Origin: Pseudonocardia sp. C8
Lineage (GTDB): Bacteria > Actinomycetota > Actinomycetes > Mycobacteriales > Pseudonocardiaceae
Assembly: GCF_014267175.1 (NCBI RefSeq)
Contig: NZ_JACMTR010000002.1
Coordinates: forward strand, 4,055,501 to 4,119,500
Direction: 5' to 3'
DNA: 64,000 bases
Shown: piece by piece, positions 1-7,599 of the stretch
How positions within the stretch are numbered: the first letter of the stretch is position 1
Layout: every line of letters begins with the position of its first letter
Notes under the pieces: generated by a model
What the model was told of the DNA's origin: nothing
The model's input: the letters and a program-made list of their open reading frames with translations, nothing else
Databases searched by the model: none
Program-made: the position numbers and the translations under genes

Positions 1-899
1 GCGGCGAGCAGGCCGGCCCAGCGGGCCGGGTGCTTGACGTTCCACCAGCGGCTCCCGGCCAGGTGCGAGTGCGCGCCCGGGCCGACGCCCCACCAGTCGC
101 CGTCGCGCCAGTAGCCCAGGTTGTGCCGGCACTCGGCGCCGGGCGACGACCAGTTGGACACCTCGTACCAGCGCAGCCCGGCCTCGTGCAGGCGCCGGTC
201 GAGGATCTCGTAGCGGGCGGCGGCCACGTCGTCGTCCGGGGCGGGCAGCTCGCCGCGGCGCACGCGGCGGGCCAGCGCGGTGCCGTCCTCGACGATCAGG
301 GAGTACGCCGAGACGTGGTCGACACCGGCCTCGAGCACGGCGTCCGCGGAGCGGCGGAGGTCGTCGTCGGTCTCCCCCGGCGTCGCGTAGATGAGGTCCA
401 GGTTGACGTGGCCGAACCCGGCCGCCCGGGCCTCGCGGGCGGCCGCCACCGCGCGGCCGGGCGTGTGGGTGCGGTCGAGGACGGCGAGGACGTGCGGGGC
501 CGCGGACTGCATGCCGAGCGAGACGCGGGTGTAGCCGCCGGCCCGCAGGCGCTCGAAGAACGCCGGCGAGGTCGACTCGGGGTTGGACTCGGTGGTCACC
601 TCGCAGTCCGGCGCGACGGGGAGCTCGGACCGGATCGCGGCCAGCACCGCGGACAGCCGGTCGGCCCCGAGCAGCGACGGCGTCCCGCCGCCGACGAACA
701 CGGTGTCCACCGTGCGGTCGCCGACCGTCCGCGCGGCCAGCGCGATCTCCTTCCGGGCGGCTGCCAGCCAGCCGTCCGGCGACGCGGCGTCGCCCGCGAG
801 CTCGGAGGCGGTGTAGGTGTTGAAGTCGCAGTAGCCGCACCGGGTGGCGCAGAACGGCACGTGGACGTAGATCCCGAAGGCCGGAGGTACGGCTGTCAC
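1..899 (-). CDS. hemW: HemW-like radical SAM heme chaperone (3' end outside window)
   Basis: HemW-type radical SAM proteins, long annotated as oxygen-independent coproporphyrinogen III oxidases, bind SAM and a [4Fe-4S] cluster and insert heme into target proteins. About 299 codons are visible; the C-terminus runs off the left edge. The GTG start gives an N-terminus in which Cys17, Cys21 and Cys24 form the CxxxCxxC cluster motif (CATRCGYC), followed by the family's D-F-N-T-Y. Further in, FETNPES, SLGMQS and an HNLGYW motif near residue 250 are typical of the HemW/HemN group. HemW is preferred over true HemN because the N-terminal extension of HemN is missing. The gene is divergent from the sulfur cluster. 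A start a few codons upstream cannot be excluded. Confidence 0.9.
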   Translation of the reverse strand, partial: MTAVPPAFGIYVHVPFCATRCGYCDFNTYTASELAGDAASPDGWLAAARKEIALAARTVGDRTVDTVFVGGGTPSLLGADRLSAVLAAIRSELPVAPDCEVTTESNPESTSPAFFERLRAGGYTRVSLGMQSAAPHVLAVLDRTHTPGRAVAAAREARAAGFGHVNLDLIYATPGETDDDLRRSADAVLEAGVDHVSAYSLIVEDGTALARRVRRGELPAPDDDVAAARYEILDRRLHEAGLRWYEVSNWSSPGAECRHNLGYWRDGDWWGVGPGAHSHLAGSRWWNVKHPARWAGLLA

Positions 900-1031
900 G
901 TCCGCCGAGTGTGCCAGCGTCCGGGGGAACCGGGGGCCGGCACCGGTGAACGTCCGGACCTTCGTGACCCCGATCCCAGTATCCGAGCCGGTCTTTGGCT
1001 CCCGTCCGGACACCGTGCGAAGCTGGTCGGC

Positions 1032-1118
1032 GTGCACGCGCTCCGTCTCCGCCTCGTGGCCCGCCGCCACGTGGACCTGAACCGGACCCGCAGCGCGCTC
1101 TGTCGCCGTCGTCGCTGA
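1032..1118 (+). CDS. putative cysteine leader peptide upstream of sulfite reductase
   Basis: A 28-codon ORF from GTG to TGA ends 94 bases before the reductase start. Its C-terminal half carries RRHVDLNR followed by SALC and an arginine-rich tail. It resembles the short actinobacterial leader peptides, with an R-H-V-D-L stretch and a cysteine just before the stop, that sit upstream of sulfur and cysteine genes. The presumed role is to sense charged tRNA-Cys: stalling at the single Cys codon (TGT), followed by four Arg codons, would change folding or readthrough of the region before the operon. A hairpin follows at 1150-1176. The role is inferred from position and motif; the start codon is the least certain part. 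Confidence 0.65.
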   Translation: MHALRLRLVARRHVDLNRTRSALCRRRR

Positions 1119-1149
1119 CCGACCGGCCTGTACCTCCTTCTCCGGGCCG

Positions 1150-1176
1150 CGGTCCGCCCTGCCCGGGGCCGGACCG
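1150..1176 (+). promoter_or_regulatory. hairpin between leader peptide and sulfite reductase
   Basis: A 7-base inverted repeat, CGGTCCG paired with CGGACCG, encloses a 13-base GC-rich loop in the 94-base spacer after the leader peptide. No T-tract follows, so it is not a textbook intrinsic terminator. It could serve as the attenuator element, or it may be chance in such GC-rich DNA. Confidence 0.3.
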
Positions 1177-1212
1177 TGTCCTGGTCCCGACCTCTCCCGG
1201 AGCACCCACCAC

Positions 1213-2880
1213 ATGGCGCCCTCGAAGACTGCCCCCGGCCGTGTACGCGGCCAGGGCCAGTGGAAGCTCGGCCACCGCGAGCCGCTGAACCCCAACGAGC
1301 GGTTCAAGAAGGACGACAACCCGCTCAACGTCCGGGCCCGCATCGAGAACGTGTACTCCACGCGCGGGTTCGGCTCGATCGACCCCCAGGACCTGCGCGG
1401 CCGGATGCGCTGGTGGGGCCTGTACACCCAGCGCCGGCCCGGTATCGACGGCGGCCGCACCGCCGCGCTCGAGCCCGAGGAGCTCGAGGACGAGTACTTC
1501 ATGATGCGCGTCCGCCTCGACGGCGGCGCCGTCTCCGTCGCGCAGCTCCGCGCGCTCGGCGAGGTCTCGCAGACCTACGCCCGCGACACCGCCGACGTCA
1601 CCGATCGGGAGAACATCCAGTACCACTGGATCCGCATCGAGGACGTCCCCGCGATCTGGGACAAGCTCGAGGGTCTGGGCATGCAGACCACCGAGGCGTG
1701 CGGGGACTGCCCGCGCGTCGTGCTCGGTTCGCCGGTCGCCGGTGTCGCCGACGCCGAGGTGGTCGACCCCACCCCGGCGATCGACGAGATCGTCCGCCGC
1801 TACATCGGGGACCCGGAGCTCTCGAACCTGCCCCGCAAGTTCAAGACCGCGATCTCCTGGCAGCAGGACGTCGCGCACGAGGTCAACGACGTCTCGTTCG
1901 TCGGTGTCGAGCACCCCGAGCACGGCCCCGGGTTCGACCTGTGGGTCGGCGGCGGGCTGTCCACCAACCCGAAGCTCGCGCAGCGGCTGGGCGTGTGGGT
2001 CCCGCTCGACGAGGTGCCCGAGGTGTGGCTCGCCGTCACCCGGGTCTTCCGGGACTACGGCTACCGCAGGCTGCGCAACCGCGCCCGGATCAAGTTCCTC
2101 ATCGCCGACTGGGGCCCCGAGAAGTTCCGCCAGGTGATGGAGGACGAGTACCTGGGCCGGAAGATGATCGACGGCCCGGCCCCGGAGATCCCCGAGCGCC
2201 CGATCGACCACGTGGGCGTGTTCCGGCAGAAGGACGGCCGGAACTACGTCGGCGTCGCCCCGCCGTCCGGCCGGGTCTCGGGCACCACGCTGGTCGCCGT
2301 CGCGGACGCCGCCGAGCGCGCCGGGTCGGACCGGATCCGGTTCACCCCGTACCAGAAGATCGTCGTGCTGGACGTGGCCGACGACAAGCTGGACGGCCTC
2401 ATCGAGGACCTCAACAAGCTCGGCCTGCCCGCGGAGCCCTCGACCTGGCGCCGGTCCACGATGGCCTGCACCGGCATCGAGTTCTGCAAGCTCGCGATCG
2501 TCGAGACCAAGGAGCGCGCGATCCGGCTGGTCGAGGACCTCGAGAAGCGACTCGCCGACATCGTCCCGGACGTGCCGATCTCGCTGCACCTCAACGGCTG
2601 CCCGAATGCCTGCGCCCGCACCCAGGTCGCCGACATCGGCCTGAAGGGCCAGATCGTGCTCGACGCCGACGGCAACCAGGTCGAGGGCTTCCAGGTGCAC
2701 CTCGGCGGCGGGCTCGGCCTCGACTCGGGGTTCGGCCGCAAGCTGCGCGGGCTCAAGGTCACCAGCGCCGAGCTGGGCGAGTACGTCGAGCGGGTCGTGC
2801 GGCGGTTCGCCGAGCAGCGCACCGAGGGCGAGCGGTTCGCCCAGTGGGTGCTGCGTGCCGACGAGGCGGACCTGAAATGA
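1213..2880 (+). CDS. sir: ferredoxin-dependent sulfite (or nitrite) reductase
   Basis: A 555-residue siroheme/[4Fe-4S] enzyme reducing sulfite to sulfide with ferredoxin electrons, the last inorganic step before cysteine synthesis. Two ferredoxin-like half domains and two siroheme halves are expected. The cluster/siroheme ligands are visible as Cys419-x5-Cys425 (MACTGIEFCK) and Cys463-x3-Cys467 (NGCPNACARTQ). Length and the start (MAPSKTAPGR, then a conserved GQWKLGHREPLN stretch) match the SirA/NirA family of actinobacteria. Nitrite and sulfite reductases of this family are hard to separate by sequence; the cysH-cysD-cysN context argues for sulfite. A weak CGGAG lies about ten bases before the ATG. 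The TGA overlaps the next gene's ATG (ATGA), so the two are translationally coupled. Confidence 0.93.
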   Translation: MAPSKTAPGRVRGQGQWKLGHREPLNPNERFKKDDNPLNVRARIENVYSTRGFGSIDPQDLRGRMRWWGLYTQRRPGIDGGRTAALEPEELEDEYFMMRVRLDGGAVSVAQLRALGEVSQTYARDTADVTDRENIQYHWIRIEDVPAIWDKLEGLGMQTTEACGDCPRVVLGSPVAGVADAEVVDPTPAIDEIVRRYIGDPELSNLPRKFKTAISWQQDVAHEVNDVSFVGVEHPEHGPGFDLWVGGGLSTNPKLAQRLGVWVPLDEVPEVWLAVTRVFRDYGYRRLRNRARIKFLIADWGPEKFRQVMEDEYLGRKMIDGPAPEIPERPIDHVGVFRQKDGRNYVGVAPPSGRVSGTTLVAVADAAERAGSDRIRFTPYQKIVVLDVADDKLDGLIEDLNKLGLPAEPSTWRRSTMACTGIEFCKLAIVETKERAIRLVEDLEKRLADIVPDVPISLHLNGCPNACARTQVADIGLKGQIVLDADGNQVEGFQVHLGGGLGLDSGFGRKLRGLKVTSAELGEYVERVVRRFAEQRTEGERFAQWVLRADEADLK

Positions 2881-3053
2881 GCGAGCGCGCCGCGCCGTTC
2901 TACTGCCCGTACTGCGGCGAGGAGGACATCCGGCCGGCCGAACGGTCCGAACGGGTCCCCGGCGCCGCGTGGTGGTGCGCCGGCTGCCTGCGGACGTTCG
3001 TCGTGACGTTCGTCGGGATCGGCGTCCCCGAGACCTCCGGAGCGGAATCATGA
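2877..3053 (+). CDS. zinc-ribbon microprotein in the sulfur operon
   Basis: A 58-residue protein that begins inside the last codons of the sulfite reductase (ATGA overlap) and ends with another ATGA overlap into cysH. Two Cys pairs, CPYCGEED near the N-terminus and CAGC in the middle, form a CxxC-x(about 23)-CxxC zinc ribbon. Small proteins of this kind are often found between sir/nirA and cysH in actinobacterial sulfur operons. Their function is unknown to me; an accessory role for the reductase or a metal/redox role is a guess. The double overlap and conserved Cys pairs make it a real gene despite its size. Confidence 0.85.
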   Translation: MSERAAPFYCPYCGEEDIRPAERSERVPGAAWWCAGCLRTFVVTFVGIGVPETSGAES

Positions 3054-3754
3054 GCGTTGCCCTCGAGACCGACCTGCGCGCCACGGCCGAGCGCGGTGCG
3101 GCGGAGCTGGGCCCGGACGCGACCGCCGAGCAGCTGCTCGCGTGGGCCGCGGAGACCTTCGGCGACCGGCTGATCGTCGCGTCCAACATGCAGGACGCCG
3201 TGCTGGTCGACCTGGCCTACCGGGCGAAGCCGGACGTCGAGATCCTCTTCCTGGAGACCGGCTACCACTTCGCCGAGACGATCGGAACCCGGGACGCGGT
3301 CGACGCCGTCTACCCCGAGCTGACGATCGTCAACGCGGCCGCCGAGCAGACCGTCGCCGAGCAGGACGCCGAGTACGGCAAGGATCTGTTCGCCCGCGAG
3401 CCGGACCGTTGCTGCGCGCTGCGCAAGGTCGTCCCGCTGCAGCGGACCCTGTCCGGCTACGACGCGTGGGTGACCGGCGTGCGCCGGGTGGAGGCCCCGA
3501 CCCGGGCGAACACCCCGCTGATCACCTACGACGACAAGTTCGGCCTGGTCAAGATCAACCCGATCGCGGCCTGGAGCGACGAGGACATGCACGCCTACAT
3601 CGCCGAGCACGGGATCCTGGTGAACCCGCTCGTCGACGCCGGCTACCCGAGCATCGGCTGCGCGCCCTGCACCGCGAAGCCCCAGCCCGGCGAGGATCCG
3701 CGTTCCGGCCGCTGGGCCGGGCGGGCCAAGACCGAGTGCGGGCTGCACGCATGA
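3050..3754 (+). CDS. cysH: adenylyl-sulfate (APS) reductase
   Basis: A 234-residue thioredoxin- or glutaredoxin-dependent reductase converting adenosine 5'-phosphosulfate to sulfite and AMP. The PP-loop-type nucleotide fold is seen in IVASNMQDAVLVDL and FLETGYHF. Cys121-Cys122 (RCCALRK) and Cys204-x2-Cys207 (IGCAPCT) are the four [4Fe-4S] ligands that mark APS rather than PAPS reductases. The C-terminal ECGLH holds the catalytic cysteine. The ATG start is chosen because it overlaps the preceding stop (ATGA) and gives the normal family length. The APS preference fits a pathway without an APS kinase: no cysC domain is present in the cluster. Confidence 0.95.
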   Translation: MSVALETDLRATAERGAAELGPDATAEQLLAWAAETFGDRLIVASNMQDAVLVDLAYRAKPDVEILFLETGYHFAETIGTRDAVDAVYPELTIVNAAAEQTVAEQDAEYGKDLFAREPDRCCALRKVVPLQRTLSGYDAWVTGVRRVEAPTRANTPLITYDDKFGLVKINPIAAWSDEDMHAYIAEHGILVNPLVDAGYPSIGCAPCTAKPQPGEDPRSGRWAGRAKTECGLHA

Positions 3755-3786
3755 CCGCGCCGACCCCCACGAAGGAGCACCCGTGA
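3751..3786 (+). CDS. possible 11-codon coupling minicistron between cysH and cysD
   Basis: ATG overlaps the cysH stop (ATGA) and the ORF ends at a TGA that overlaps the cysD GTG start (GTGA). Its first four codons (M-T-A-P) repeat the first four codons of cysD. It may carry terminating ribosomes from cysH to the cysD ribosome binding site (AAGGAG, which lies within it). It may equally be the relic of a duplicated start region. No independent evidence of translation exists. Confidence 0.3.
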   Translation: MTAPTPTKEHP

Positions 3787-4697
3787 CCGCGCCCGCGCAG
3801 TCCCCTGCGCTCGACGCCCTCGACGCGCTCGAGTCGGAGGCGATCCACGTCTTCCGCGAGGTCGCCGGCGAGTTCGACCGCCCGGTGATCCTGTTCTCCG
3901 GCGGCAAGGACTCCACCCTGCTGGTGCACCTGGCCGTCAAGGCGTTCGCCCCGGCCCCGGTGCCGTTCCCGCTGCTGCACGTCGACACCGGGCACAACTA
4001 CCCCGAGGTCATCGAGTTCCGGGACTCCCTCGCCGCCCGGCTGAACCTTCGGCTCGAGGTGGCCCGGGTCGAGGACTACCTGGCCGACGGCCGGCTGGTC
4101 GAGCGCGCCGACGGCACCCGCAACCCGCTGCAGACCCAGCCCCTGCTGGACGCGATCGCCGAGCACCGCTTCGACGCCGTGTTCGGCGGCGGGCGCCGCG
4201 ACGAGGAGCGCGCCCGGGCCAAGGAACGCATCATGAGCCTGCGCGACGCGTTCGGCCGCTGGGACCCGCGCAAGCAGCGCCCGGAGCTGTGGAACCTCTA
4301 CAACGGACGGCACGCGCCCGGCGAGCACGTCCGCGTGTTCCCGATCTCGAACTGGACCGAGCTGGACGTCTGGCGCTACATCAAGCGCGAGAACATCGAG
4401 CTGCCGTCGATCTACTACGCGCACGAGCGCGAGGTCTTCCGCCGCGACGGCATGTGGCTGGCCGAGGGCCCGTGGGGCGGCCCGCGCGACGGGGAGACCC
4501 TCGAGCGGAGGTCCGTGCGGTACCGGACCGTCGGCGACGGCTCGTGCACCGGCGCCGTCGAGTCGACGGCGTCCACCCTGGACGAGGTGATCGCCGAGGT
4601 GACCGCGTCCCGGCTCACCGAGCGCGGCGCCACCCGGGCCGACGACCGGCTGTCCGAGGCCGCCATGGAGGACCGCAAGAAGGAGGGCTACTTCTGA
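3783..4697 (+). CDS. cysD: sulfate adenylyltransferase subunit 2
   Basis: A 304-residue catalytic subunit of ATP sulfurylase, forming APS and pyrophosphate from sulfate and ATP together with the GTPase subunit CysN. The PP-loop SGGKDSTLL is near residues 39-47. FGGGRRDEERARAKERI and the C-terminal MEDRKKEGYF are family hallmarks. GTG at 3783 is taken as the start because AAGGAG lies five bases upstream and the length is normal for the family. The TGA overlaps the cysN ATG by one base (TGATG), so the two subunits should be produced in balance. Confidence 0.95.
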   Translation: MTAPAQSPALDALDALESEAIHVFREVAGEFDRPVILFSGGKDSTLLVHLAVKAFAPAPVPFPLLHVDTGHNYPEVIEFRDSLAARLNLRLEVARVEDYLADGRLVERADGTRNPLQTQPLLDAIAEHRFDAVFGGGRRDEERARAKERIMSLRDAFGRWDPRKQRPELWNLYNGRHAPGEHVRVFPISNWTELDVWRYIKRENIELPSIYYAHEREVFRRDGMWLAEGPWGGPRDGETLERRSVRYRTVGDGSCTGAVESTASTLDEVIAEVTASRLTERGATRADDRLSEAAMEDRKKEGYF

Positions 4698-6013
4698 TGG
4701 TCGACTCGGCCCAGCCCCGCGACCTCCTGCGGTTCGCCACCGCAGGTTCCGTGGACGACGGCAAGTCCACACTGGTCGGCAGGCTGCTCTACGACACCAA
4801 GTCGGTGCTCGCCGACCAGATCGAGGCCGTCGAGCGCGCCTCGGTCGACAAGGGCATGACCACGCCCGACCTGTCGCTGCTCGTCGACGGCCTGCGCGCC
4901 GAGCGCGAGCAGGGCATCACCATCGACGTCGCCTACCGCTACTTCGGCACGCCGTCCCGGGAGTTCGTCCTCGCCGACACCCCCGGGCACGTGCAGTACA
5001 CCCGTAACACCGTCACCGGCGCCTCCACGGCCGAGCTCGCGGTGCTGCTGGTCGACGCCCGCAACGGCGTCGTCGCGCAGACCCGGCGGCACGCCGCGGT
5101 GCTGTCGCTGCTGCGGGTGCCGCGGCTGGTCCTCGCGATCAACAAGATCGACCTCATCGACTACGACGAGGCCAAGATCGCCGGCATCGGCAAGGAGTTC
5201 GTCGAGCTGACCCGCTCGCTGGGCTTCGCCGACGACGCCGTCCAGGTCATCCCGGTCTCGGCGCTGGTCGGCGACAACGTCGCCACCCGCAGCGACGAGA
5301 CCCCCTGGTACGAGGGCCCGACCCTGCTCGAGCACCTCGAGTCGGTGCCGGTCGAGGGGCCGGACGCCGAGGCGCCGTTCCGGCTGCCGGTGCAGTACGT
5401 GATCCGCCCGCGGGCCGCCGCCGGCGCGGCGGGGGACGACCTGCACGACTACCGGGGCTACGCCGGCCAGGTCGCGTCCGGCACCGTGCGGCCCGGGGAC
5501 GAGGTCGTCGTCCTCCCGGAGGGGCACCGCACCACGGTCTCCGAGGTCCGCACGGCCGACGGTCCGCTCGACGGTGCCGGGGCCGGGCTCAGCGTCACCG
5601 TACTGCTGGCCGACGACATCGACGCCCCGCGCGGCGCGATGATCGCCGCCGCGGCCGACCCGCCGGAGGTCACCTCCGAGCTCGACGCGACCCTGTGCTG
5701 GCTTCACGAGAAGCCGCTGGCGCCCGGGGCGCGGCTGCTGCTCAAGCACGGCACCCGCACCACCCAAGTGATCGTCGGTGCGCTGACCTCCCGGCTGGAC
5801 ACCGAGACGGTGTCCTACATCGACGCCCCGGACGAGCTGGCGATCAACGACATCGGACGGGTGTCGCTGCGGGTCGCGGACCCGTTGCCGGTCGACCCGT
5901 ACGCCCGGATCCGGACGACCGGTGGGTTCGTGCTCATCGACCCGCCGACCGGCAACACGCTCGCGGCCGGGCTGGTCGGGGATCCGCTCGCATCCGTGCC
6001 CGCCGCGATCTGA
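4697..6013 (+). CDS. cysN: sulfate adenylyltransferase subunit 1 (GTPase)
   Basis: A 438-residue EF-Tu-like GTPase that drives ATP sulfurylase. G1 is SVDDGKST (about residues 18-25), G3 is DTPGH and G4 is NKID. Domain II/III beta barrels follow, ending near GDPLASV. The length matches stand-alone CysN; the C-terminal APS kinase (CysC) domain seen in many CysNC fusions is absent, consistent with direct APS reduction by CysH. It is the last gene of the overlapping sir-cysH-cysD-cysN unit and is followed 20 bases later by a strong terminator. Confidence 0.95.
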   Translation: MVDSAQPRDLLRFATAGSVDDGKSTLVGRLLYDTKSVLADQIEAVERASVDKGMTTPDLSLLVDGLRAEREQGITIDVAYRYFGTPSREFVLADTPGHVQYTRNTVTGASTAELAVLLVDARNGVVAQTRRHAAVLSLLRVPRLVLAINKIDLIDYDEAKIAGIGKEFVELTRSLGFADDAVQVIPVSALVGDNVATRSDETPWYEGPTLLEHLESVPVEGPDAEAPFRLPVQYVIRPRAAAGAAGDDLHDYRGYAGQVASGTVRPGDEVVVLPEGHRTTVSEVRTADGPLDGAGAGLSVTVLLADDIDAPRGAMIAAAADPPEVTSELDATLCWLHEKPLAPGARLLLKHGTRTTQVIVGALTSRLDTETVSYIDAPDELAINDIGRVSLRVADPLPVDPYARIRTTGGFVLIDPPTGNTLAAGLVGDPLASVPAAI

Positions 6014-6033
6014 CCGTCGCGGACGACCACCGT

Positions 6034-6068
6034 GCGGCCCCGCCTCCCGGTTCGGGAGGCGGGGCCGC
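6034..6068 (+). terminator. terminator after cysN
   Basis: A perfect 16-bp stem (arms 6034-6049 and 6053-6068) closed by a three-base GTT loop. There is no long T-tract, as is common for high-GC actinobacterial terminators. It probably ends the sulfur operon transcript before the repeat array. Confidence 0.8.
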
Positions 6069-6086
6069 GCGTCGTACGGGGGTGCG

Positions 6087-6250
6087 ACACGTGACAGCCG
6101 GCACGCGGCTCGCGTCTCGCGGCAACCGGCACGCGGCTCGCAGCACGCGACAGCCGGCACGCCGGCACGCCGGCACGCGAGACGCGCGCCACTCGAACGC
6201 GCGGCACGCGCACGCGGCACGCGAAAGGCGGGAACGCGGCACAGGCGCGC
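6087..6250. repeat. low-complexity GGCACGC-rich tract
   Basis: A stretch dominated by CCGGCACGC and GCACGCGGC words, with CCGGCACGC repeated almost without interruption around 6151-6178. It lies between the cysN terminator and the 62-bp array. It codes for nothing recognisable and looks like slippage-generated sequence. Confidence 0.5.
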
Positions 6251-6403
6251 CAGGGCGACGCGGCCGGACCGTGGCGTGCCCGGCCCTCGCCGAGAGGCAG
6301 CCCACGGTTCGCCGAAGATCGACAATTCGCGCTCAGGTGCATCTCGGCGGGGTTGCCGGGCGGGCGTGGCCCTCGCTCGGGTCGCTCATGGCCCGACCTG
6401 CAG

Positions 6404-7080
6404 TCGATCAGCACCGTCCCGCCGCTCCGAGGGCCGGACCGCGCATCTCGCCGCCACCGGTCCCACTCGATGAGCACGGTCATGCCCCATCGAGGGCCGA
6501 ACCGCGCCTCTCGCCACGGCCGACCCCGTCGATCAGCACGAACCCGCCCCTCCGAGGGCCGGGCCGTGCCTCTCGCCGCCGCCGGTCCGGTCGATCAGCA
6601 CGAACCCGCCCCCGGCGGGGCGCCAACGTGCAACTCACCGGAACGACTCCGGTCGATCAACACGAACGCGCCCCACCGAAGGCCGAACCGCGCATCTCGC
6701 CGCCGCCACACCCGTCGATCAACACGAACCCGCCCCGGCCAGGGCCGGATCGTGCATCTCGCCGCCGCCGGTACCGCCGGTCCCGGTCGATCAGCACGAA
6801 CGCGCCCCGGGCGAGGCGCCAACGTGCGCCTCACCGGAGCCCCCGTCGATCAACTCGATCTCGCCCCATCGAGGGCCGAACCGTGCATCTCGCCGCCACA
6901 CCCGTCGATCGGCACACCGGAGGCGGCATCGTGTCCCTTGCCGGGGCCCGACCGGTCGACGCCCACCGTTGTGCCCCGGCGCAGGCCGAATCGCGCGTCT
7001 CACCGCAGCCGACCCCGTCGGTCGCCTTCGTGTCCTCCCTGGCGGTGAGCAGAGACGGGCGAGCGGCGGCACCGCCGACC
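6404..7080 (+). repeat. 62-bp tandem array 1 (about 10-11 stem-loop units)
   Basis: Units starting with TCGATCARCAC begin at 6404, 6467, 6529, 6591, 6653, 6715, 6787, 6846, 6905, 6956 and 7018: spacings 63, 62, 62, 62, 62, 72, 59, 59, 51, 62. Within most units bases 8-41 can pair: for example GCACG with CGTGC and CCCG with CGGG in the unit at 6529, CGCCCC with GGGGCG at 6591, CACGA with TCGTG at 6715. Units differ in sequence but keep pairing. The last copies are degenerate. The period is not a multiple of three and no gene crosses it. A second array of the same family lies at 61185-61556. Function unknown. Confidence 0.85.
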
Positions 7081-7314
7081 TCCGCCGCGGACGGGCGACA
7101 GGCGGCCGACGTGCGCGGTGCGGCCGGCACCGTCGCCCACCCCGGAGTGGCCTCGGCCACGATGCCCGGTCCGTGGGCGTTCCGGGCCGTTCGGAGCAAC
7201 CCTGTTCGCCCAGGTCACGGCACTGCCGGAGCAACGTGTCCGGACACCTCCGCGATCGTCCCGCCCGCCGGACGACGACTTGTCGTGCCCGGATCCGCAG
7301 CTCACCATTGAGGG

Positions 7315-7467
7315 GTGACCGCGACCGAGACGACCGCCGACCGGACCGCCGTGTCCGGCCGCTCGGCGTCGGACCCGGCGGTCTCCTGGCACCTCGTGGC
7401 GCACCTCGAGCGGTTCTGGCCGTCGCGGCGCATGCACGCGTTCGACGAGTTCTGTCGCGCCTGCTGA
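7315..7467 (+). CDS. 50-residue ORF ending in Cys-Arg-Ala-Cys, upstream of a sulfur transporter
   Basis: GTG to TGA, 50 codons. The C-terminal half (SWHLVAHLERFW, then FDEFCRAC and stop) looks protein-like rather than random, and the last four codons are TGT-CGC-GCC-TGC. It lies 132 bases before the first TauE/SafE gene, after the repeat array. By analogy with the leader peptide before the sulfite reductase it may be a cysteine-sensing leader. It could instead be a free small protein using CxxC for metal or thiol chemistry. No family is recognised. A GAGGGG sequence sits directly at the start, too close for a good ribosome binding site. Confidence 0.5.
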   Translation: MTATETTADRTAVSGRSASDPAVSWHLVAHLERFWPSRRMHAFDEFCRAC

Positions 7468-7599
7468 CGCACTCCCGCTGACGTCCAGCGGCACCGTCCC
7501 GCCGCCCGCCCCCGCACGCCCGGGCCGCTCCCCTGCGGTCATCGGGTGGATCGCGCACGCCCGCGTCCCGACGCCCGTGCACGCCCAGGAAGCAGGATC

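Noticed and set aside
6404-7080. CRISPR array
   Set aside because: The whole 62-base unit is related between copies; there are no unique spacers between identical repeats, and no cas genes are near either array.
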